Assembly: GCA_017391665.1 (NCBI GenBank)
Contig: JAFOXS010000074.1
Location: forward strand, 1-7,583
Direction of reading: 5' to 3'
Source: Alistipes sp.
Lineage (GTDB): Bacteria > Bacteroidota > Bacteroidia > Bacteroidales > Rikenellaceae
DNA length: 7,583 nucleotides
Shown here: positions 1-7,180 of the stretch, one piece after another
How the letters are laid out: each line of letters begins with the position of its first letter
Numbering within the stretch: position 1 is the first letter of the stretch
Notes under the pieces: model-generated
The model's input: only the letters and a program-made list of their open reading frames with translations
Databases searched by the model: none
What the model was told of the DNA's origin: nothing
Made by a program: the position numbers and the translations under genes

Positions 1-14
1 AATCTAAAACAACC

Positions 15-41
15 AAAAAGAGTCTCAAATAAGCCGAAACT
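15..41 (-). terminator. Weak candidate terminator after the HTH/integrase genes
   Basis: Read on the minus strand, AGTTTC (36-41) can pair with GAGACT (21-26), with one G-U pair and a 9-base loop. The stem is followed by CTTTTT (15-20). It lies about 50 bases past the stop of the helix-turn-helix gene, where the integrase transcript could end. The stem is short and AT-rich, so this is only a candidate. Confidence 0.3.
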
Positions 42-68
42 ATTGTTTGTAATTAGGGCAGACTTATT

Positions 69-86
69 CAATAAAATGCAAAACAT
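69..86 (-). repeat. Left copy of 18-bp inverted repeat flanking the HTH-integrase module
   Basis: The minus strand reads ATGTTTTGCATTTTATTG. The plus strand at 1868-1885 reads ATGTTTTGCATATTATTG, identical at 17 of 18 positions, so the two copies are in inverted orientation. This copy lies just past the stop codon of the HTH gene (91) and the partner lies upstream of the integrase promoter, so the pair brackets the two-gene module. It may be a recombinase or regulator binding site, or an element end; the function is inferred only. Confidence 0.55.
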
Positions 87-90
87 CTTC

Positions 91-492
91 TTACTCTTTT
101 AACTTTTCGAGTTGAGAAATGACCTCTTTTATTTGGAAATATCTATCTCTCGAAAAGCCTACATCGCTGCGAGAAATAAAGCCCATCTGCTCCCATCGGG
201 CTATGGTCTGACGGGTAACACCAGCCATCTTTGCCAACAGTTTCTGGTCGATGAGTTCCTTATCTCGATAGGTCTCATACTTATATTTTCGGGTGGCATA
301 GTTGAATTTCAACTTCTCCAACACCTTGTCAATGTCATTTATCATTGGTGGCACATACTCCTTAATATGCAACACACCCTCATCAATAAGATAGTTCTCA
401 TATTCGGGATACTGCTCGGCAATCTCTCTTGCAACAATGCCAAAGCACTTCAAATTGCGGATTTCTATCTTGGCGGTCTTTCTGTTAGGCAT
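91..492 (-). CDS. Small helix-turn-helix protein next to integrase (possible excisionase/regulator)
   Basis: 133 aa. I do not recognise a named family for the whole protein. Residues 82-106 (DQKLLAKMAGVTRQTIARWEQMGFI, given here only as DQKLLAKMAG...WEQMGFI) form a helix-turn-helix of the MerR/excisionase sort: helix, GVT turn, recognition helix, then the W-x-x-x-G-F-I tail. The N-terminal 60 residues are basic then mixed and carry no clear motif; residues 120-133 are a charged helix. The ATG is 5 bases after the integrase stop, with only a weak A-rich leader (TTAAAG), so translation is probably coupled to the integrase. In Bacteroidetes elements, small HTH proteins beside integrases are often recombination directionality factors or repressors. 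That role fits here but is inferred. Base composition is lower in GC than the core genes to the right. No other plausible start extends it. Confidence 0.85.
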   Translation of the reverse strand: MPNRKTAKIEIRNLKCFGIVAREIAEQYPEYENYLIDEGVLHIKEYVPPMINDIDKVLEKLKFNYATRKYKYETYRDKELIDQKLLAKMAGVTRQTIARWEQMGFISRSDVGFSRDRYFQIKEVISQLEKLKE

Positions 493-497
493 ACGCT

Positions 498-1730
498 TTA
501 ATCAAAATTGGTTAGTAGCTGTGCATTCTTCTTACGCTCATCCTGCTCGAAGCTGGCGAGGTAGTTCTCCGTAACCATAAGATTGGAGTGTCCCAAACTC
601 TCCGAGATATAGGAGATATTCGTTCCACTGCGTTTCAGTACGGTTGCGAAGCTGTGGCGAGCTGCGTATGTGGTTACACGAGGTAATCCCAATGTCTTGG
701 AGATACGGGATAAGATGATATTACAGCGTTGAGTAACCTTACAAACGAGTTGCTTAATCTCATATGCAGATTCCCGACCTGTTGCGAACTTGAACAACAA
801 TGTATCGGGGTTGCCATCATCGGTATTACCCCAACGCTCGATGATATTTCGCATTTCTGGTGTCAAGACCGCTCTGATGGTGCGTATCTGCTTTGAAGTG
901 TTCTTGGTCTTGGCTCTTACAAAGCATATCTCATCACCCTCTATATTATTATAGGTAAGGTAGAGCATATCACGAAAGTTGATACCATTACACAGATAAG
1001 AGAAGAACCACATATCGCGATACATCTCCGTCTCCTCGTTGCCATCGGTGTAGGTTATCAGTTGCTTTATCTGCTCCAATGTAAGAGCCAACTTTCGCCC
1101 CTCAGCCGAAGGCATTTCAAAACGGCCTCTGCCGAATGGGAAATTAACCTCCTTGATAACGCCATCCATACGAGCTTGGTTAAGTATCGCTTTAAGGTAC
1201 TTGAAATATACATTTATGGTAGATTTGCTCTTACCGTCATTGCTCCAAAAGCGTTCCAATCTATTGAGCCAATCAATGGTGATGGTAGAGAATGGAATAT
1301 CCTTACCTGCAAATGCCTCGATACCCAACAGCATAGAGTGGTAGCCATTGCGAGTGCTATACTGCTCGTTACGCTCGGCATCGGCAACCTTGGCTCTGAC
1401 AGCAGCATTGACCGTAACAGTCATGCAGCGTCCTAAACGAATGCTGAGCAGGTCGAAACCAAACTCTCCTCGTTCGGCGAGGGATTCCACTTGGCTCTTG
1501 ATGATAGAGAAACTATTCTCTACGCTTGAACGAATCTCCGACAATCGGCGGCTCTTGCTCTCGGCAAGGTTCGCCCAATCCTCCTTGGAGAGTTCCTGCC
1601 CCGTAGAGTAATATTTCTGCTTGCGGTTGTAGATAACCTGTATTTTCACAGGAAACAATCCGCTCTTCTTGGCTCGGCGGGCATCCAACACTGAGAGTAC
1701 CGAAATGCCGTCCTTTGAATACTTGAACAT
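498..1730 (-). CDS. Tyrosine recombinase / site-specific integrase (Bacteroidetes type)
   Basis: 410 aa, the usual length for Bacteroides conjugative-transposon and phage integrases. It would cut and rejoin DNA at attachment sites through a 3'-phosphotyrosine link. Residues 1-95 look like the N-terminal arm-binding domain (basic, with the common LFPVKIQVIYNRKQKYYSTG stretch). About 105-200 is the SAM-like core-binding domain, and 215-400 is the catalytic domain. Visible active-site positions are K274 in RAKTK, R358 in ARHSFAT, H381 in LGHSN and the nucleophile Y390 in TENYLASF. The first catalytic arginine appears to be replaced by N251 (GINFRDM, where others have G-L-R), and the HxxR histidine by Y355. 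Such changes occur in this clade, so the enzyme is probably active. It starts at ATG with an A-rich leader, has a good promoter at 1795-1826, and is followed by an HTH gene. No tRNA gene adjoins it. Confidence 0.95.
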   Translation of the reverse strand: MFKYSKDGISVLSVLDARRAKKSGLFPVKIQVIYNRKQKYYSTGQELSKEDWANLAESKSRRLSEIRSSVENSFSIIKSQVESLAERGEFGFDLLSIRLGRCMTVTVNAAVRAKVADAERNEQYSTRNGYHSMLLGIEAFAGKDIPFSTITIDWLNRLERFWSNDGKSKSTINVYFKYLKAILNQARMDGVIKEVNFPFGRGRFEMPSAEGRKLALTLEQIKQLITYTDGNEETEMYRDMWFFSYLCNGINFRDMLYLTYNNIEGDEICFVRAKTKNTSKQIRTIRAVLTPEMRNIIERWGNTDDGNPDTLLFKFATGRESAYEIKQLVCKVTQRCNIILSRISKTLGLPRVTTYAARHSFATVLKRSGTNISYISESLGHSNLMVTENYLASFEQDERKKNAQLLTNFD

Positions 1731-1761
1731 AATCTGCCGTTTTTTAGGTTAATTACTTCTG

Positions 1762-1796
1762 TGTATGCAAATCCTTGTGCATACTATTTGCATACA
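1762..1796. repeat. Perfect 11-bp inverted repeat at the integrase promoter (operator or core site)
   Basis: TGTATGCAAAT (1762-1772) and ATTTGCATACA (1786-1796) are exact reverse complements, 13 bases apart. A third copy of the inner heptamer, TGCATAC, lies between them at 1778-1784, 11 bases from the copy at 1789-1795, about one helical turn. The right arm overlaps the last two bases of the integrase -7 box, so a bound protein could block transcription. It could equally be the core site that the integrase cuts. Confidence 0.6.
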
Positions 1797-1826
1797 AAAG
1801 TAGATATTATCGGCAAATTCTGCAAA
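1795..1826 (-). promoter_or_regulatory. Integrase promoter (Bacteroidetes consensus)
   Basis: On the minus strand a -33 box TTTG (1823-1826) is followed by 20 bases and a -7 box TACTTTTG (1795-1802), a full match to TTTG-N19-21-TAnnTTTG. Transcription would begin near 1790, leaving a leader of about 60 bases before the integrase ATG. A perfect inverted repeat overlaps the -7 box, which suggests control by a bound protein, perhaps the integrase or its HTH neighbour. Confidence 0.7.
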
Positions 1827-1867
1827 TCACAAGAAAAGAAAATTTGCCAACAATACGCTAAAACACA

Positions 1868-1885
1868 ATGTTTTGCATATTATTG
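1868..1885 (+). repeat. Right copy of 18-bp inverted repeat flanking the HTH-integrase module
   Basis: ATGTTTTGCATATTATTG matches the minus strand of 69-86 at 17 of 18 positions. It runs directly into the GGCAAAT copy at 1885-1891. It shares an ATGCAAA core (on the minus strand here) with the two arms of the promoter repeat at 1762-1796, so all four may be sites for one protein. Confidence 0.55.
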
Positions 1886-1975
1886 GCAAATCTTAGAAAA
1901 CGGGTGAAAATACCTTATAATTTACTAAATGTAAATGAGGATTTCGAGAACGAGCGTAACGCAGAAATCACATTG

Positions 1976-2701
1976 TTAGACAATTTTTCTTGCTCGGATT
2001 TTTCTAAATGGTAACTTAAGCACCCCCCAGAAGGCTTCGCCAAAAATACCGCTACTCATCTTTGATGTGCCGACAACCCTGTCAACGAAGATAATCGACA
2101 CCTCGCTGACCTTCAAGCCCAGACGCCATGCCGAGTACTTCATCTCGATCTGGAAGCCGTAGCCTTTCATCTTCACTCGATCCAGATCCAGCGTCTGCAA
2201 CGCACGACGCGAATAGCAGACAAATCCTGCCGTAGCATCACACACAGGCATGCGGGTAATAAGGCGAACATATTGCGATGCGCAGTACGACATCAGCAGA
2301 CGCGACATCGGCCAGTTGATCACATTCACGCCCTGCACATACCTGGAACCGACAACCACATCGTTGCCCTCGCAGGCCCGCTCATACAATCGTTGCAGGT
2401 CCTGAGGATTGTGCGAGAAGTCGCAATCCATCTCAAAGACATAGTCGTAATCATGCTCCAGCGCCCAGCGAAAACCTGCTATATAGGCAGTTCCTAAGCC
2501 GAGTTTACCCGAACGCTCGATAAGATGCAGTCGGTCAGGAAATTCCGCCTGACGCTGCTTTACCACCGATGCCGTGCCGTCGGGCGAACCATCGTCGATA
2601 ACGAGCATATGGAAGCCGCCGTCGAGCGCAAGAACGGTGTCGATCATACGCGAGATATTCTCAATCTCGTTGTAGGTGGGTATGATTACAAGTTTTTTCA
2701 A
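1976..2701 (-). CDS. DPM1-like family 2 glycosyltransferase (polyprenyl-phosphate mannose/sugar synthase)
   Basis: 241 aa. It probably moves a sugar, mannose in the best-known relatives, from a nucleotide sugar to a polyprenyl phosphate on the inner face of the cytoplasmic membrane, giving a lipid-linked donor for glycan or protein glycosylation. Motifs in order: IIPTYNE (6-12), VIDDGSPDGT (34-43), the metal-binding DCD in MDCDFSHNP (91-99), DATAGF (155-160), GYGFQIEM (180-187) and DRVVGTSKMS (207-216), the last typical of dolichyl-phosphate mannose synthases. There is no C-terminal membrane domain, so it resembles the short single-domain form. The start is TTG: an in-frame stop lies at 2723-2725, no ATG or GTG lies between, and a Shine-Dalgarno site sits 11 bases upstream inside panB. 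It is 2 bases after panB and surely co-transcribed; no functional link between the two is obvious. The sugar and acceptor cannot be read from sequence. Confidence 0.9.
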   Translation of the reverse strand: MKKLVIIPTYNEIENISRMIDTVLALDGGFHMLVIDDGSPDGTASVVKQRQAEFPDRLHLIERSGKLGLGTAYIAGFRWALEHDYDYVFEMDCDFSHNPQDLQRLYERACEGNDVVVGSRYVQGVNVINWPMSRLLMSYCASQYVRLITRMPVCDATAGFVCYSRRALQTLDLDRVKMKGYGFQIEMKYSAWRLGLKVSEVSIIFVDRVVGTSKMSSGIFGEAFWGVLKLPFRKIRARKIV

Positions 2702-2703
2702 GT

Positions 2704-3519
2704 CTAATACTGCTCCTTTTCGTTAGGGAAATCCTGTGCCTTCACATCCGACACATAGTGCGAAATAGCCTCACTCATCACACCGTGCAGGTCGGCATAG
2801 CGACGCAGGAAACGGGGTGAAAAGTCGTTGGTGATACCCAACATATCATGTACCACAAGAACCTGGCCATCGGTAGCACCTCCGGCACCGATACCGATTG
2901 TGGGGATACGCAACTCCTTCGATACGCGCTCGGCCAGCGTTGCGGGAATCTTCTCCAGCACAACAGCGAAGCATCCAGCCTCCTCCAGAAGGTGTGCATC
3001 ATGCACCAGCTTCTCAGCCTCGGCCTCCTCCTTGGCGCGCACGTTGTATGTTCCGAACTTATGAATTGACTGTGGTGTAAGTCCGAGGTGACCCATAACT
3101 GGAATACCAGCCGAGATGATACGCTGAACCGATTCGAGAATCTCCTCGCCACCCTCAATCTTTACGGCATCGGCCTCGGTCTCCTTCATGATGCGGATAG
3201 CCGAGTCGAGAGCAACCTTTGAGTTACCCTGATAGGTACCAAATGGCAAATCGACAACAACCAATGCACGATTCACTCCACGCACAACCGAGCGAGCGTG
3301 ATAAATCATCATATCGAGTGTGATGGGGAGTGTGGTCTCATAACCTGCCATTACGTTGGCAGCCGAGTCACCAACCAAAATCACATCTATACCTGCGGCA
3401 TCGACAATCTTTGCCGTTGAATAATCGTATGAGGTGAGCATGGCAATCTTCTCGCCGCGCTGCTTCATCTCCGTAAGACGCAGAGTCGTAACTGCTCTGA
3501 CTGATCCTGCTACTGACAT
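2704..3519 (-). CDS. panB: 3-methyl-2-oxobutanoate hydroxymethyltransferase (ketopantoate hydroxymethyltransferase)
   Basis: 271 aa, close to the usual 260-280. It makes ketopantoate from 2-oxoisovalerate and 5,10-methylene-tetrahydrofolate in the cytosol, the first committed step toward pantothenate and coenzyme A. The TIM-barrel signature is intact: LTSYDY (28-33), GDSAANV (50-56) with metal ligand D51, VVVDLPFG (87-94) with D90, VKIEGG (119-124) with K120 and E122, GHLGLTPQS (143-151), VLEKIP (187-192) with the likely catalytic E189, and IGIGAG (208-213). These correspond to the Mg-binding and catalytic residues known in E. coli PanB. It starts at ATG with an A-rich leader and has its own consensus promoter at 3570-3601, so it need not depend on the methyltransferase upstream. 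The glycosyltransferase gene follows after 2 bases. No panC or panD is in the window. Confidence 0.97.
   Translation of the reverse strand: MSVAGSVRAVTTLRLTEMKQRGEKIAMLTSYDYSTAKIVDAAGIDVILVGDSAANVMAGYETTLPITLDMMIYHARSVVRGVNRALVVVDLPFGTYQGNSKVALDSAIRIMKETEADAVKIEGGEEILESVQRIISAGIPVMGHLGLTPQSIHKFGTYNVRAKEEAEAEKLVHDAHLLEEAGCFAVVLEKIPATLAERVSKELRIPTIGIGAGGATDGQVLVVHDMLGITNDFSPRFLRRYADLHGVMSEAISHYVSDVKAQDFPNEKEQY
2713..2720 (-). promoter_or_regulatory. Shine-Dalgarno site for the glycosyltransferase, inside panB
   Basis: The minus strand reads AAAAGGAG, 11 bases before the TTG start at 2701 and within the last codons of panB. Strong Shine-Dalgarno sites are uncommon in Bacteroidetes, so this one supports the TTG start and suggests translation coupled to panB termination. 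Confidence 0.5.
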
Positions 3520-3537
3520 TTTTTCTTATTTTTATGC

Positions 3538-3553
3538 AATACCTCGCGGTATT
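3538..3553 (-). promoter_or_regulatory. Leader hairpin with GNRA-type loop upstream of panB
   Basis: In the panB transcript AATACC-GCGA-GGTATT would fold into a perfect 6-bp stem capped by GCGA, a stable GNRA tetraloop. It lies about 10 bases after the predicted transcription start and 18 bases before the ATG. It is followed by an A-rich unpaired stretch, not a U tract, so it is not a terminator. It may stabilise the mRNA or affect translation; this is inferred. Confidence 0.45.
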
Positions 3554-3569
3554 AGGTTCTTTACTTGGG

Positions 3570-3601
3570 CAAATGTATGGAAGTTTTGCGGGTAAAGCAA
3601 A
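3570..3601 (-). promoter_or_regulatory. panB promoter (Bacteroidetes consensus)
   Basis: On the minus strand TTTG (3598-3601), a 20-base spacer and TACATTTG (3570-3577) match the TTTG-N19-21-TAnnTTTG consensus in full. It lies in the 87-base gap between the methyltransferase stop (3607) and the panB start (3519). Transcription should begin near 3565, giving a leader of about 45 bases. Confidence 0.75.
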
Positions 3602-3606
3602 TTTTT

Positions 3607-4155
3607 CTACTCCCGATTAACAATCTTTGAGCGTAATGCGGCAAAAAACGGCCACAACACCACACCCCCGGCAACCGATACATTCAGAGAGTGTTTGGTA
3701 CCTGCCTGCGGAATTTCAATCGCACCATCACACATATCAACAACGGCCTGATCAACGCCCGCCACCTCGTTACCAAATACGAGTGCATACTTACGTTCGC
3801 AATCTACCGCGAGTTGGTCGAGCATAACGGCACCCTCGACCTGCTCAACGCACAGCAACGTATAGCCAGCGCTGCGCAACTCCTCGACACACTGCGCCGT
3901 AGTCTCATAGTGTGCCCACTCGACAGTAAGCTCTGCACCGAGTGCACTCTTGTGGATATCTCGTGAGGGAGGCGTTGCCGTAATTCCACACAACATCACA
4001 CGCTCCACGGCAAATGCATCCGAGGTGCGGAAGAAGGCTCCTACGTTCTGTGCCGAGCGTACATTATCAAGAACCACCACCACAGGGATGCGCCCCATTG
4101 CGGCAAACTCGTCCGCCGAGGGACGATGTAACTCTTCATTGGTAATTTTTCTCAT
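3607..4155 (-). CDS. TrmH/SpoU-family RNA 2'-O-methyltransferase
   Basis: 182 aa, a bare SPOUT catalytic domain without the extra N-terminal RNA-binding domain of RlmB-type enzymes. It would transfer a methyl group from S-adenosylmethionine to a ribose 2'-OH in tRNA or rRNA. The three family motifs are present: motif 1 LDNVRSAQNVGAFFRTSD (29-46, with N31, R33, N37 and R43), motif 2 LVFGNEVAGV (125-134, with E130), and motif 3 IEIPQAGTKHSLNVSVA (146-162), which forms part of the knotted cofactor site. The size resembles TrmH or TrmL enzymes, but the target nucleotide cannot be told from sequence, so no symbol is given. It starts at ATG with a TATATTTG -7 box just upstream. It is divergent from the outer-membrane protein gene. 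It is followed by panB, which has its own promoter. Confidence 0.93.
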   Translation of the reverse strand: MRKITNEELHRPSADEFAAMGRIPVVVVLDNVRSAQNVGAFFRTSDAFAVERVMLCGITATPPSRDIHKSALGAELTVEWAHYETTAQCVEELRSAGYTLLCVEQVEGAVMLDQLAVDCERKYALVFGNEVAGVDQAVVDMCDGAIEIPQAGTKHSLNVSVAGGVVLWPFFAALRSKIVNRE

Positions 4156-4178
4156 TTTTGGCGTATAATTATGTCCTA

Positions 4179-4186
4179 CAAATATA
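4179..4186 (-). promoter_or_regulatory. -7 box for the RNA methyltransferase gene
   Basis: The minus strand reads TATATTTG, a match to TAnnTTTG, 23 bases before the methyltransferase ATG. No TTTG is found at the expected distance upstream, so only half of the promoter is supported. The transcript leader would be under 20 bases. Confidence 0.4.
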
Positions 4187-4207
4187 GCACAAATCGCGGA
4201 AATAGAT

Positions 4208-4215
4208 TAACTTTG
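4208..4215 (+). promoter_or_regulatory. -7 box for the outer-membrane protein / glnS unit
   Basis: TAACTTTG matches TAnnTTTG and lies 27 bases before the ATG at 4243. No TTTG occurs 19-21 bases upstream. If this is the promoter, the ATG at 4171 lies upstream of the transcript, which supports the later start. It sits back to back with the methyltransferase -7 box. Confidence 0.45.
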
Positions 4216-4242
4216 CAGATTATAAAATCACTACATGCAACA

Positions 4243-5364
4243 ATGAAACTTTTTATTCGACATATTTTACTTGTCGTGGCGGCCTCGCTTATGGTAGCCA
4301 CCGCTCAGGCGCAGGAGAATACGAAGTTGTTGCTGGGAGTGAATTTTGACACGTTTTTTGACAATACCGAATACACTGGCACTAATCTAGGAGAGTCGGG
4401 GACAATCTTTAGTGCCCGCCTTACGCCCACAATCGGCATTGAGTGGAATGAGCGCAACTCGCTCGTTGTTGGTGCCGACCTATTTACCGATTTCGGTAAC
4501 GATACCAAATTCCTCTCGAAGGCTCGTCCGCAGCTCTACTACCGCTTTGCCTCACCACGCGTAAAGGCATACGCCGGCATCTTCGACCGCAAGGAGATGA
4601 AGGGATACTACTCGGAGCTCTTCTTCAGCGATGCCTACCGCTATTACGAGAATCGTGTGCAGGGTGTTCTGGGACAGTATGTGGGCGAGAGAGGTTACGC
4701 AGAGTTGTCGGTTGATTGGTGCGGAATGTACTCAGCCGAGGCCCGAGAGCGTTTCCGCGTACTCTCGGCAGGTCGCTACGACATCGGTCGCAGACGCATA
4801 TTCTACGCCGGTTACGCCTTGCAGCTATTCCACTTTGCCGGCAGCGAGACCATCGTCGGCAGCGTGGTGGATAATGCAATCGTAAATCCATACATCGGTG
4901 CTCAGTTCAATGCATTCTTCGACTTCGACATTAAACTGCACGGCATCGTCACCATGCAGCGCGACCGCGCCGTGGAGGAGAATATGCATACACCCAGTGG
5001 TGCGCTGCTGCAACTACGCATCTCAAAATGGGGCATATATCTCGATGAGCAGATATATAGCGGCAAAAACCTTATGCCCTACTACTACTCAGCGCCCAAC
5101 GAGATTTTTGCCAACGGCTATGGTTCGGAGCTGTATGCGGGCAGTACTCTTTTTGGCACAAAACCGACCTGGTCGGGTGACAGAGATTCATCGCACACAT
5201 TTATTGACACACGCATAGGTTACTGCAACTCATTCTTCGACGATACGGTTCGTCTCAATACCTTCATCGCATTCCAGTGTGACGGTACAAATTGGGGCAC
5301 ACGCCAGATGTTGCAGCTAACAGTTAACCTTTTTCAGAAGGTGCAGCTAACGAAGAAACGATAA
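4243..5364 (+). CDS. Secreted protein of unknown function, probably an outer-membrane beta-barrel
   Basis: 373 aa from the ATG at 4243. The frame is open from an ATG at 4171, but the later start puts a clean signal peptide at the N-terminus: MKLFIRH, a hydrophobic core LLVVAASLMVA, then a likely cut after AQA near residue 23. An apparent -7 box between the two ATGs also favours it. I do not recognise the family. The mature part is rich in Tyr, Phe and Gly, with many short alternating polar/hydrophobic stretches, for example RPQLYYRF, YAGYALQLFHF and LLQLRISKWGIYLDEQI. It has no internal hydrophobic helix, and it ends with an amphipathic strand (MLQLTVNLFQKVQL) followed by TKKR. That is the pattern of an outer-membrane barrel. 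glnS follows after 17 bases with no visible promoter, so the two are probably co-transcribed. Barrel and location are inferred; the substrate or role is unknown. Confidence 0.85.
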   Translation: MKLFIRHILLVVAASLMVATAQAQENTKLLLGVNFDTFFDNTEYTGTNLGESGTIFSARLTPTIGIEWNERNSLVVGADLFTDFGNDTKFLSKARPQLYYRFASPRVKAYAGIFDRKEMKGYYSELFFSDAYRYYENRVQGVLGQYVGERGYAELSVDWCGMYSAEARERFRVLSAGRYDIGRRRIFYAGYALQLFHFAGSETIVGSVVDNAIVNPYIGAQFNAFFDFDIKLHGIVTMQRDRAVEENMHTPSGALLQLRISKWGIYLDEQIYSGKNLMPYYYSAPNEIFANGYGSELYAGSTLFGTKPTWSGDRDSSHTFIDTRIGYCNSFFDDTVRLNTFIAFQCDGTNWGTRQMLQLTVNLFQKVQLTKKR

Positions 5365-5381
5365 ACAAAATATAACACATT

Positions 5382-7118
<1,737 letters not shown>

Positions 7119-7142
7119 GCATCTTTCGAAAAATAAACATCT

Positions 7143-7177
7143 TAATCCTCGATAGGTATAATGCTTATCGGGGATTA
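7143..7177. terminator. Hairpin between convergent genes, likely bidirectional terminator
   Basis: TAATCCTCGATA (7143-7154) pairs with TATCGGGGATTA (7166-7177): 12 bp with one U-G wobble, and the stem can extend inward by three weaker pairs. It starts 25 bases after the glnS stop and ends 3 bases before the stop of the minus-strand gene. On the plus strand it is followed by TATTTA, not a strong U tract; on the minus strand a T-rich stretch lies a few bases on. It fits a shared terminator for both genes. Confidence 0.65.
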
Positions 7178-7180
7178 TAT

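Larger units (their letters stand above)
1767..1891. repeat. Cluster of six GCAAAT/ATTTGC hexamers; candidate attachment or operator region
   Basis: GCAAAT occurs at 1767-1772, 1813-1818, 1822-1827 and 1886-1891, and its complement ATTTGC at 1786-1791 and 1842-1847. A near copy, TTTTGC, is at 1871-1876. Two copies extend to the 9-bp inverted pair ATTTGCCAA (1842-1850) and TTGGCAAAT (1883-1891). This fills most of the 245-base gap between the integrase and the glycosyltransferase gene. Such density suggests protein-binding sites, for example integrase arm sites. The rest of the gap (1892-1975) shows only small AT-rich palindromes and no gene. Confidence 0.5.

Noticed and set aside
112..501. 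A 129-codon open frame on the plus strand opposite the HTH gene
   Set aside because: It is a mirror of the HTH gene, which has a real DNA-binding motif and fits the integrase operon. The opposite frame has no motif or supporting promoter.
1919..1937. AT-only palindrome ATTTAC-TAAAT-GTAAAT downstream of the glycosyltransferase
   Set aside because: It is a weak 6-bp stem without G-C pairs in its core or a U tract, and is expected by chance in such AT-rich sequence.
1892..1975. A tRNA 3' end as integration target beside the integrase
   Set aside because: I looked for a T-arm and acceptor-like sequence on both strands and found none. The neighbouring gene is a glycosyltransferase.
1971..1990. 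Small hairpin ATTGT-TAG-ACAAT over the glycosyltransferase stop, followed by T residues on the plus strand
   Set aside because: The stem is only 5 bp and mostly A-T, and the T tract is on the strand with no gene leading into it. It is not convincing as a terminator.
2778..3158. A 126-codon open frame on the minus strand inside panB, in another frame
   Set aside because: The panB frame covers it with full family motifs. The alternative product is rich in Arg, Ser and Cys, as is usual for out-of-frame translation.
4171..4242. Extended N-terminus of the barrel protein from the ATG at 4171
   Set aside because: The extra 24 residues would bury the signal peptide, and a -7 promoter box lies within this stretch. 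The ATG at 4243 gives a standard secretion signal.
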